This document shows, one piece after another, positions 6,656-12,364 of a stretch of 12,364 nucleotides of DNA (the stretch's first letter is position 1; the number at the start of each line of letters is the position of its first letter). Origin of the DNA: an uncultured Lachnospiraceae bacterium (GTDB lineage Bacteria; Bacillota_A; Clostridia; Lachnospirales; Lachnospiraceae). The stretch lies in the NCBI GenBank assembly GCA_902767195.1, contig CACXGS010000237.1, positions 1-12,364 of the forward strand, written 5' to 3'. Made by a program: the position numbers and the translations under genes. Below the pieces are notes generated by a model. It did not search any database, was not told the DNA's origin, and saw only the letters and a program-made list of their open reading frames with translations.

Positions 6656-7630
6656 ATGAGAAAGAAGAGAAGAAACATTCAACAATATACCCTGTACTTT
6701 CTTGCCCTTGTGTTGTTTTCTTCCATGGTTTTCTCCGGCTGTGGCAGTAAGGCCGATGAGGATGAGAACCATCAGGGAGACGATATTTTTCTGTATTACC
6801 TGAATGGGGAAGAAGATGATTTTATCAAAGTGAGTTACACTCTGGAGAATCGTAATGACCCGGAAAAGGAATCCCGGGAGGTTTTAAGCCTTTTGTCTAA
6901 TATCGACACTTTGGACAGGAGTGACTGTAAGGCTTCCATTCCAAAAGAAGTGGCAGTGAATTCCATCAAGATATCCAAAGGCAGGGAGACGATTGATTTT
7001 GGTGCGGGATACCGTCAGATGAGTTCCCTCCAGGAAGCACTGATGAGAATTTCTGTGGTTGAGACCGTCTGTCAGATTGACGGCGTAGATAAAGTATCTT
7101 TTACTGTTAACGGAGAGGAGCTTTTAGATCACGAGAATCAACCGCTGTCACAGATCTCCGGGGGTCAGATTATCCTTTCCGATGATTTTGATACCATATA
7201 TTCCCAGGAGAAGAAAGTGACCCTTTACTATGCCGACTCAGAGGGAAGCAAGCTTGTTCCTGTTACCGTTACTTTGAAAGCGAAAGATAACATGCCCATG
7301 GCAGAGCGCATTATCCAGGCACTGAAAACTGTACCCAAAGGAAGGGAGGGACTCTTAAGTCCCATTCCCAAAGAACTGCAGGTGAATCAGACCCAGATTG
7401 TGGGAAATACCTGCTATATCGATGTGAATACAGCAATCGAGAATCTGGTTCCTGATGTAGAAGAAGAGATTACCATCTACTCTATTGTGAATTCCATTGC
7501 ATCCCTGGATGAGAACTATTCGGTGCAGTTTACTGTGGAAGGGCAGCGCATACCCAGTGTTAACCGTTTTAAGAATTTTGACCGCCTGTTAAAAGAGAAC
7601 CAGGATCTGACAAGGAAAGAAAAAGAATAA
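6656..7630 (+). CDS. Lipoprotein with two GerMN domains
   Basis: A 324-residue secreted lipoprotein. A basic N-terminus (RKKRR) and hydrophobic segment end in the lipobox VFSGC, with Cys29 as the lipid-modified residue. The mature part holds two GerMN-like domains. The first is at about 44-150, including ASIPKEVAVNSIKI and an FTVNGE end. The second, clearer one is at about 186-300, with KKVTLYYAD, MAERIIQALK, LLSPIPKELQVNQ, YIDVN and VQFTVEGQ. GGAGGG at 6642-6647 supports ATG 6656, 24 bp after the kinase stop, so the two are probably one operon. GerMN domains occur in the Bacillus germination protein GerM and in actinobacterial LpqB, which is encoded next to the MtrAB two-component system. 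A role as kinase accessory or in envelope/sporulation processes is inferred from this context. A perfect-stem terminator follows. Confidence 0.87.
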   Translation: MRKKRRNIQQYTLYFLALVLFSSMVFSGCGSKADEDENHQGDDIFLYYLNGEEDDFIKVSYTLENRNDPEKESREVLSLLSNIDTLDRSDCKASIPKEVAVNSIKISKGRETIDFGAGYRQMSSLQEALMRISVVETVCQIDGVDKVSFTVNGEELLDHENQPLSQISGGQIILSDDFDTIYSQEKKVTLYYADSEGSKLVPVTVTLKAKDNMPMAERIIQALKTVPKGREGLLSPIPKELQVNQTQIVGNTCYIDVNTAIENLVPDVEEEITIYSIVNSIASLDENYSVQFTVEGQRIPSVNRFKNFDRLLKENQDLTRKEKE

Positions 7631-7661
7631 AGCGCAGGATAATCCCTGCAAAACATAAAGA

Positions 7662-7734
7662 GAACGCCGCAGTTGTGTTTTTGAGTCCATTGTAACGACG
7701 ATGGAAACAAACACAACTGCGGCGTTCTTTTTTT
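7662..7734 (+). terminator. Strong Rho-independent terminator after GerMN gene
   Basis: A perfect 19-bp stem pairs 7662-7680 (from GAACGCCGCAG) with 7709-7727 (ending CTGCGGCGTTC), followed by seven T residues at 7728-7734. Inside the loop, CCATTGT (7687-7693) can pair with ACGATGG (7697-7703) with one G-U pair, which extends the structure. It separates the signalling block from the hexitol locus. Confidence 0.93.
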
Positions 7735-7810
7735 ATCGGCCGCTATTTTTTTATGACATATATGCCCCGGAAAAAAGCATGAAAAAGTGTGATGAGGCCA
7801 CTTTCGGAAT

Positions 7811-7950
7811 ACTGTTGAAACAACAACAAAAATATTTGAAAAATTATTAAAATAACAGTTGACAAACAGAATAACTGTTGTTATAATAACGCCAACAGTT
7901 AAAACAACAGCAAAACAACAATTAGACAGAACTAAAATTGTTGTTTTAAC
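7811..7950 (+). repeat. Dense AACAACA/TGTTGTT repeat array, probable repressor operators
   Basis: Within 140 bp at least eight copies of the same short motif occur in both orientations: 7811-7817, 7821-7828, 7854-7861, 7873-7882, 7892-7900, 7901-7910, 7912-7921 and 7936-7947. AACTGTTG (7873-7880) and CAACAGTT (7893-7900) form a perfect inverted pair with 12 bases between, and the -10 box lies in that spacer. AAAACAACAATT (7912-7923) and AATTGTTGTTTT (7936-7947) form a second perfect pair, also with 12 bases between. AAAACAACA repeats directly at 7901 and 7912, 11 bp apart or about one helical turn. Placement over and around the promoter suggests control by a repressor. The DeoR-family gene at 11366 is the natural candidate, by inference. 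Confidence 0.72.
7859..7887 (+). promoter_or_regulatory. Exact-consensus sigma-A promoter of the hexitol operon
   Basis: TTGACA (7859-7864) and TATAAT (7882-7887) match the consensus at all twelve positions with the optimal 17-base spacer. Transcription should start near 7893-7896, leaving a leader of about 90 nt before the dehydrogenase ATG. A promoter this strong needs control, and the surrounding repeat motifs overlap both boxes. No convincing cre (CcpA) site was seen by eye in the 7735-7982 stretch. Confidence 0.88.
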
Positions 7951-7982
7951 AAAATGGTTTTTATTTTAATGAGGAGGGTGTT

Positions 7983-9236
7983 ATGAAAGCAAAAGCAGTC
8001 AGACTTCACGCAGCAAAAGATCTTCGTTTAGACGAATTTGAACTTCCGGAGATCAAAGACGACGAGATTCTGGTCAAAGTTGTATCCGACAGTGTGTGCA
8101 TGTCAACTTACAAATGTGCCATTCTGGGAACGGACCACAAGAGAGTACATGAAGATGTGGCAGATCATCCGGCAATTATGGGACATGAGATGGCAGGAGA
8201 CATCGTAAAAGTCGGAAAGAAGCATCAGGATCAGTTTAAACCGGGTATGAAGTTCACACTTCAGCCTGCACTGAATTACAAGGGAACGATGTGGAGCCCC
8301 GGTTATTCCTACGAGTTCTTCGGTGGTAATACAACCTATTGTATTATTCCTCAGGAGGTTATGGAACTTGGATGTATGCTGGAGTACAAGGGAAGAGCTT
8401 ACTACGAAGCATCTCTGGCAGAGCCTTTATCCTGCAGCGTTGGTGCTTTGCGCGCAGCTTACCACACCAAAATGGGTGTCTACACTCATGACATGGGTAT
8501 CCGTGAAGGCGGAAAACTTGCCATCATGGCCGGTGCCGGCCCCATGGGACTGGGAGCTTTGGATTATGCCATGAATTGTGACCGCCGTCCGGGAATGATC
8601 GTTGTTACAGACGTTAACCAGGAGAGACTGGACCGGGCAAATGTATTGTTCCCGGCAGACGAAGCCCTGGAGAAGGGAATCGAGCTTCATTTTGTCAACA
8701 CAGGAGAAGTTGAAGATCCGGTTGCTTTCCTGCGTGAAATGACCGGCGGAACCGGTTTTGATGATGTTTTGTGCTATGCGCCGGTTGGAGCAGTCATCGA
8801 ACAATCCAGCGGAGTATTGGGACGGGATGGCTGCCTGAATTTCTTTGCAGGACCGACAGACCCGAATTTCAGTGCAAAAATCAATTTCTATGATGTTCAT
8901 TACAATTCTGCCCATGTCATCGGAACGACAGGCGGGAATACAGCAGATTTGGTGGAATGCCTGGATCTGACAGCAGAAGGAAAGATCAATCCGGCTGTTA
9001 TGGTAACACATATCGGCGGACTGGATGCCGCAGGCGAAACCATCCTGAATCTTCCCAAGATCCCGGGAGGAAAGAAACTGATCTACAACCATATTGAGAT
9101 GCCTCTGATCGCCCTTACAGATCTCCGCGAAAAGGGTAAGGAAGATGAGAGATACACTGCTCTGGCAGATATCGTTGATGCACACAGAGGACTCTGGTGT
9201 CCCGAAGCAGAAGAATATCTTCTGGCTAACTTTTAA
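7983..9236 (+). CDS. SorE/YggP-like zinc-type medium-chain dehydrogenase
   Basis: A 417-residue medium-chain dehydrogenase/reductase. It resembles L-sorbose-1-phosphate reductase (SorE of the Klebsiella sorbose operon) and E. coli YggP, which is encoded beside the cmtAB mannitol-type PTS genes. Catalytic-zinc candidates are Cys39, His68 and Glu69 in GHEMAG, with Glu147 in AEPLSC. The cysteine-rich lobe that holds the structural zinc in many family members is absent between about 85 and 120. The Rossmann motif GAGPMG is at 184-189, and Asp210 ends the second strand, which favours NAD(H) over NADP(H). GAGGAGGG at 7971-7978 fixes the ATG. It is the first gene after a consensus promoter, and the PTS permease follows 40 bp later. 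The likely role is interconversion of a hexitol phosphate and a ketose phosphate in the cytoplasm. The exact substrate cannot be read from sequence. Confidence 0.85.
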   Translation: MKAKAVRLHAAKDLRLDEFELPEIKDDEILVKVVSDSVCMSTYKCAILGTDHKRVHEDVADHPAIMGHEMAGDIVKVGKKHQDQFKPGMKFTLQPALNYKGTMWSPGYSYEFFGGNTTYCIIPQEVMELGCMLEYKGRAYYEASLAEPLSCSVGALRAAYHTKMGVYTHDMGIREGGKLAIMAGAGPMGLGALDYAMNCDRRPGMIVVTDVNQERLDRANVLFPADEALEKGIELHFVNTGEVEDPVAFLREMTGGTGFDDVLCYAPVGAVIEQSSGVLGRDGCLNFFAGPTDPNFSAKINFYDVHYNSAHVIGTTGGNTADLVECLDLTAEGKINPAVMVTHIGGLDAAGETILNLPKIPGGKKLIYNHIEMPLIALTDLREKGKEDERYTALADIVDAHRGLWCPEAEEYLLANF

Positions 9237-9276
9237 TGTTGGATAGTTTGTGAAGGGAAAAGAAAGGGGAACGATT

Positions 9277-11145
9277 ATGAAAAACGGAATTCAGAGATTT
9301 GGTAAATTCTTATCCGCTATGGTTATGCCCAATATCGGCGCATTCATAGCCTGGGGTTTAATTACAGCCCTGTTTATTCCGGACGGCTGGCTTCCCAATG
9401 AGCAGCTGGCCTCCCTTGTATCTTTAATGTTAACATTCCTGCTGCCGATTCTCATCGCCTATACAGGTGGTAGAATGGTCGGCGGAGACCGGGGCGGCGT
9501 CATCGGTGCCATCGCAGTCATGGGATGTATCGCCGGTGTCGGCGGAATGGACGGACAGCCAATGCTTATGGGTGCTATGGTTATGGGACCTTTTGCAGGC
9601 TGGGTCATCAAGAAATTTGACAAGTTTATGGAAACAAGAATGCCGGCCGGCTTTGAGATGCTGATTAACAACTTCTCCATCGGTATCATCGGTATGCTGA
9701 TTGCCATACTCGGATACTATGTAATCGGACCGGTTATGACAGTTATCCTCACGGTTCTTACAGCCGGTGTTGACGTACTGATCAAACATAACCTGCTTCC
9801 GCTGTCTGCGATCTTCATTGAGCCTGCCAAGGTTCTCTTCCTTAACAATGCCATCAACCACGGTATCTTTACACCGATTGGTGCAGAGCAGGTTAAGACA
9901 GCCGGACAGTCCATCATGTACATGCTCGAAGCAAACCCCGGTCCCGGACTCGGTGTTCTGTGTGCCTACTGGGCATTTGCCAAAGATAAGGCAACCAAGG
10001 ATTCCGCACCCGGCGCCATCATCATCCATTTCCTCGGTGGTATCCATGAGATCTACTTCCCCTATGTTCTGATGAACCCGGTAGTGATCATTGCCCCGAT
10101 CGTTGGTAATATCTGTGCCATCACATGGTTCTCCCTGACCGGATGCGGACTGAAAGGACCTTCCTCTCCCGGATCCATCATCGCTTTCCTTGCCATGGCA
10201 CCGAAAAACAAAATTATCTTTGTAATACTTGGTGTTCTGATTGCCGCAGCAGTATCCTTTGCCATTGCCTCTGTCATCATCCGCGCTACCAGCAGCAGTG
10301 CTTCCATTGAAGATGCCCAGGATCAGATGGCCGATATGAAAGCAAAAGCCAAGGGAACATCCTCTGTAACAGACGCTGAAGCAGTTCGTAAAGTAATCTT
10401 TGCCTGTGACGCCGGAATGGGATCCTCCGCTATGGGAGCTACCAAATTCCGTAACCGTGTGAAGGCCGCAAGACCTGACATTACCGTTGCCAATACATCA
10501 GTAGACAATATTCCTGCAGACTGTGACATCGCAGTTGTTCAGACCACTCTCCAGGATCGTGCCAGAAAATCAGCGCCTCAGGCTCAGCTGGTTACCATCG
10601 GCAACTTCCTGAATGACCCGGCTCTGGATGCCCTTTATGTACAGCTTACCACCCTCGATGCTCCGGCTGCCGCTGCAGAAGATGCTGTGGATGAAGCCGT
10701 TGAACATGCCGAGAAGTCACTGAAAAAGGATGTAATCATCAGAGAGAGCATCCGTCTGAACCAGCCCTCTGTCAGCAAGGAAGAAGCCATCCGCAGAGCC
10801 GGAGAACTTCTGGTAGAGAGAGGCTGCGTAGAACCTGCTTACATCGATGCCATGCTGGAGAGAGAGAAACTTGTCAGCACATATATGGGCATGGGAATCG
10901 CCATTCCTCATGGAACTGCCCAGGCAAAAGGAACGGTGAAGAAGACCGCCATTACTATGCTGCAGTATCCGGAAGGTGTTGATTTCGGCGATGAGAAGGC
11001 TCAGCTTGTCTTCGGTATCGCAGGAATCGGTGATGAGCATCTGGATCTTCTCGGTAAGATCGCAGAATGTCTGGATGATCCGGAAGTCCTCGAAAAGATG
11101 AAGACGACGGATGATGTGGACTGGATCATGAAAACACTCTCATAG
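9277..11145 (+). CDS. mtlA: Mannitol-type PTS permease, IICBA in one chain
   Basis: This phosphotransferase permease imports and phosphorylates a hexitol, in the family D-mannitol to mannitol-1-phosphate. I start at ATG 9277, 622 residues, because AAAGGGG at 9263-9269 is 7 bases ahead; the GTG at 9250 lies upstream of that site. The membrane IIC domain (about 1-345) opens with FGKFLSAMVMPNIGAFIAWGLITALF and contains the substrate-site motif GGIHEIYFPYV with Glu258. The IIB domain (about 369-460) has FACDAGMGSSAMGA with phospho-Cys377. An Ala/Glu-rich linker (about 465-480) leads to the IIA domain (about 483-622), with phospho-His545 in AIPHGTA. From memory the residue order closely follows E. 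coli MtlA. Many Firmicutes split off the IIA domain, so the full fusion is notable. No mtlD is nearby; the upstream SorE-like dehydrogenase probably takes its place. Mannitol is the best guess, and other hexitols are possible. Confidence 0.93.
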   Translation: MKNGIQRFGKFLSAMVMPNIGAFIAWGLITALFIPDGWLPNEQLASLVSLMLTFLLPILIAYTGGRMVGGDRGGVIGAIAVMGCIAGVGGMDGQPMLMGAMVMGPFAGWVIKKFDKFMETRMPAGFEMLINNFSIGIIGMLIAILGYYVIGPVMTVILTVLTAGVDVLIKHNLLPLSAIFIEPAKVLFLNNAINHGIFTPIGAEQVKTAGQSIMYMLEANPGPGLGVLCAYWAFAKDKATKDSAPGAIIIHFLGGIHEIYFPYVLMNPVVIIAPIVGNICAITWFSLTGCGLKGPSSPGSIIAFLAMAPKNKIIFVILGVLIAAAVSFAIASVIIRATSSSASIEDAQDQMADMKAKAKGTSSVTDAEAVRKVIFACDAGMGSSAMGATKFRNRVKAARPDITVANTSVDNIPADCDIAVVQTTLQDRARKSAPQAQLVTIGNFLNDPALDALYVQLTTLDAPAAAAEDAVDEAVEHAEKSLKKDVIIRESIRLNQPSVSKEEAIRRAGELLVERGCVEPAYIDAMLEREKLVSTYMGMGIAIPHGTAQAKGTVKKTAITMLQYPEGVDFGDEKAQLVFGIAGIGDEHLDLLGKIAECLDDPEVLEKMKTTDDVDWIMKTLS

Positions 11146-11183
11146 ATAAATTCCATAATACCTGCGGAAAACTGCTTTACGCG

Positions 11184-11219
11184 AATCGGAGGACCATTCT
11201 ATGGTCCTCCGATTTCTTT
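11184..11219 (+). terminator. Rho-independent terminator after mtlA
   Basis: A perfect 14-bp stem pairs AATCGGAGGACCAT (11184-11197) with ATGGTCCTCCGATT (11201-11214) around a 3-base loop, followed by a short interrupted T run (TTTCTTT). It lies 38 bp after the mtlA stop and separates the catabolic genes from the regulator gene. Confidence 0.88.
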
Positions 11220-11227
11220 ATAAAGAG

Positions 11228-11259
11228 TGTTGTTTATTTTGCTTTATTCATGTTAGAAT
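11228..11259 (+). promoter_or_regulatory. Probable promoter of the deoR-family gene with an operator-like half-site
   Basis: TTGTTT (11230-11235) and TAGAAT (11254-11259) are 18 bases apart, a reasonable sigma-A pair. The -35 box lies inside TGTTGTTT (11228-11235), the same 8-mer found at 7939-7946 in the array before the dehydrogenase. A single ACAACA, opposite in orientation, occurs at 11312-11317 in the leader. This hints at autoregulation. The rest of the roughly 105-nt leader holds a palindrome CCAGGCCTGG (11331-11340) and nothing else I recognise. Confidence 0.5.
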
Positions 11260-11365
11260 ATGTAGCGGAATCCTTTTTAGAAGAAAACCTCTATGAAGAT
11301 GATAGAATGAGACAACACCAGTTAGTGATGCCAGGCCTGGTCCTGACATCCTGAAAGGAGGAAAC

Positions 11366-12127
11366 ATGGATTCTGTGGAAAGCAGACGAAATGCCATAGT
11401 AGAATGGGTCAACGAGCACGGGGAAATAACTTTTGCAGAACTTAAGAAGGCATTTCCTAATGTTTCCGATATGACTCTTCGGACAGATCTGAAGAATCTG
11501 GACGATAACAAAAGAATTGTCCGGATCTACGGAGGCGCAAGGTCGGTGGATGTGGTAGTTGGCACAGATGACTATCTGGGCAAGCGAAGCGTAAGAAATG
11601 TTGAAGAGAAAAAAATAATTGTCATGAAGGCAAAGGAAATGGTCAGCCCCGGGGCAACGATCTTTCTCGACTCGGGCAGCACGACGACCATGCTGGCTTC
11701 CCAGCTTGCCGACCAGTCGAATCTCATTGTGACCAGCAGCATCAGCTGTGCTATGGAGCTGGCGGGTCTGGAGAAAACAAAAGTAGTGATTCCCGGGGGA
11801 TCCCTGAACCGTTACAGTATGAGTGTCTGTGGCATTCAGGGCATCAGGGAGCTTCAGAAAATGAATTTTGACCTGGCATTTATCGGGGTTACTTCTTACG
11901 ATGATCATACCGGATTTGCCTGCAATGTCTATGAGGAATCACTTCTCAAGCAGACTGTAATTAACAGGGCAAAAAAGAATATTGTCCTGATGGATTCCAA
12001 AAAGGTCGGGAAACGCAGCACCTTTACCTTTGGCACTCTTCAGGATGTGGATGCTGTGGTCTCGGACGGACATCTTCCGGCCAGCTTTTTGTCGGAATGT
12101 CTGGAATACAGTGTGGAAGTGTACTGA
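11366..12127 (+). CDS. DeoR-family transcriptional regulator of sugar metabolism
   Basis: A 253-residue regulator of normal DeoR length. The N-terminal helix-turn-helix (about 5-58) runs from SRRNAIVEWV to the family-typical RIVRIYGGA, with SDMTLRTDLKNL as the recognition region. The C-terminal sugar-phosphate sensing domain (about 75-235) shows FLDSGSTTT from about residue 100, with Asp102. It also has VVIPGGSLN, FDLAFIGVTSYD and VLMDSKKVGKR, all usual in this family. AAAGGAGG at 11354-11361 sits just before the ATG. Members are normally repressors relieved by a phosphorylated sugar. Its position behind the PTS/dehydrogenase genes, and shared repeat motifs upstream of both transcription units, suggest that it represses that operon and itself. 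The inducer might be the product of the PTS or of the dehydrogenase. This role is inferred. Confidence 0.92.
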   Translation: MDSVESRRNAIVEWVNEHGEITFAELKKAFPNVSDMTLRTDLKNLDDNKRIVRIYGGARSVDVVVGTDDYLGKRSVRNVEEKKIIVMKAKEMVSPGATIFLDSGSTTTMLASQLADQSNLIVTSSISCAMELAGLEKTKVVIPGGSLNRYSMSVCGIQGIRELQKMNFDLAFIGVTSYDDHTGFACNVYEESLLKQTVINRAKKNIVLMDSKKVGKRSTFTFGTLQDVDAVVSDGHLPASFLSECLEYSVEVY

Positions 12128-12142
12128 TTCGGGAGGGATATT

Positions 12143-12364
12143 ATGAATAAAGCCATCAGAATACGGATGAACCGGGGAAATGAAGATTATTGCAGAACAT
12201 CTTCGGAAGAACTGAGATTAAAGACTGCCAAAGAAGGACAGCACCCATATGCCATCGTTATATGCTGCTCCGACTCCCGGGTCGTGCCGGAACACATTTT
12301 TCAGGCAGATATCGGGGAACTGTTTGTAATCCGGGTAGCCGGAAATGTGTTAGATAATCACCAG
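12143..12364 (+). CDS. Beta-class carbonic anhydrase (3' end outside window)
   Basis: A zinc enzyme that interconverts CO2 and bicarbonate. The first 74 codons are present and the frame is open to the last base. The ATG at 12143 has GGGAGG at 12131-12136 with 6 bases of spacing and lies 15 bp after the deoR stop, so co-transcription is likely. The diagnostic motif VICCSDSRVVPE contains the zinc ligand Cys42, then the Asp44/Arg46 pair of the CxDxR active site. GELFVIRVAGN follows, as in the family. The second half of the zinc site (His-x2-Cys) would lie beyond the window, so activity cannot be confirmed. The function has no evident tie to hexitol use; a shared transcript with the regulator may be incidental. 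Confidence 0.9.
   Translation, partial: MNKAIRIRMNRGNEDYCRTSSEELRLKTAKEGQHPYAIVICCSDSRVVPEHIFQADIGELFVIRVAGNVLDNHQ

Noticed and set aside
7811..7950. A CRISPR array or transposon end repeats
   Set aside because: The repeats are too short and irregular with no uniform spacers, and no cas or transposase gene is nearby.
7735..7982. A cre site for CcpA control of the hexitol operon
   Set aside because: No stretch fits the consensus well by eye. AAAGTG/CACTTT at 7784-7804 is only a small inverted repeat.
11307..11354. A 15-residue leader-peptide-like frame before the deoR gene
   Set aside because: There is no ribosome site and no attenuator-like structure around it. It ends by chance at the deoR ribosome site.

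Overview
The window reads like a chromosome segment of a Gram-positive Clostridia bacterium, most likely Lachnospiraceae. This is an inference from strong GGAGG-type ribosome binding sites, sigma-A promoters of near-consensus form, lipoprotein-type ComEA and GerMN proteins, and protein flavour; no rRNA or other taxonomic marker is present. Every gene I can support lies on the + strand. No tRNA, rRNA, CRISPR array, insertion sequence or phage gene was seen.

Region 1 (1-2904) is the arginine/ornithine biosynthesis operon: the 3' part of argJ, then complete argB and argD. ArgJ recycles the acetyl group, ArgB makes N-acetylglutamyl phosphate, and ArgD makes N-acetylornithine. ArgB carries the N-terminal helix and C-terminal signature associated with arginine-inhibited, hexameric kinases, which fits a cyclic pathway with ArgJ.

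Region 2 (about 2959-7735) starts at a sigma-A-like promoter and holds envelope and signalling genes. In order these are a lipoprotein ComEA (SLBB plus helix-hairpin-helix), an OmpR-type response regulator, a large nested hairpin terminator, a half-size EamA/DMT membrane protein, a 54-residue cysteine-rich membrane miniprotein, a PhoR/WalK-like sensor histidine kinase, and a lipoprotein with two GerMN domains. A 19-bp-stem terminator closes the block. Regulator, kinase and GerMN lipoprotein together resemble the actinobacterial MtrA-MtrB-LpqB arrangement. The regulator and kinase are, however, separated by the terminator and two small membrane genes, and the regulator stops four codons before a second in-frame stop.

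Region 3 (about 7811-12127) is a sugar-alcohol utilisation locus. It has an exact-consensus promoter (TTGACA-17-TATAAT) embedded in a dense set of AACAACA/TGTTGTT repeats, a SorE/YggP-like zinc-type dehydrogenase, a full-length mannitol-type PTS permease (IICBA in one chain), a terminator, and a DeoR-family regulator that probably acts on the repeat array. No mtlD-type mannitol-1-phosphate dehydrogenase is present, so the medium-chain dehydrogenase probably oxidises the hexitol phosphate made by the PTS.

Region 4 (12143-end) is the first 74 codons of a beta-carbonic anhydrase, 15 bp behind the DeoR gene and cut by the window edge.

Nothing here is clearly a wholly new system. The best leads are the repeat-array promoter of the hexitol locus, the unusual dehydrogenase/PTS pairing, and the interrupted two-component/GerMN module with its cysteine-rich miniprotein.
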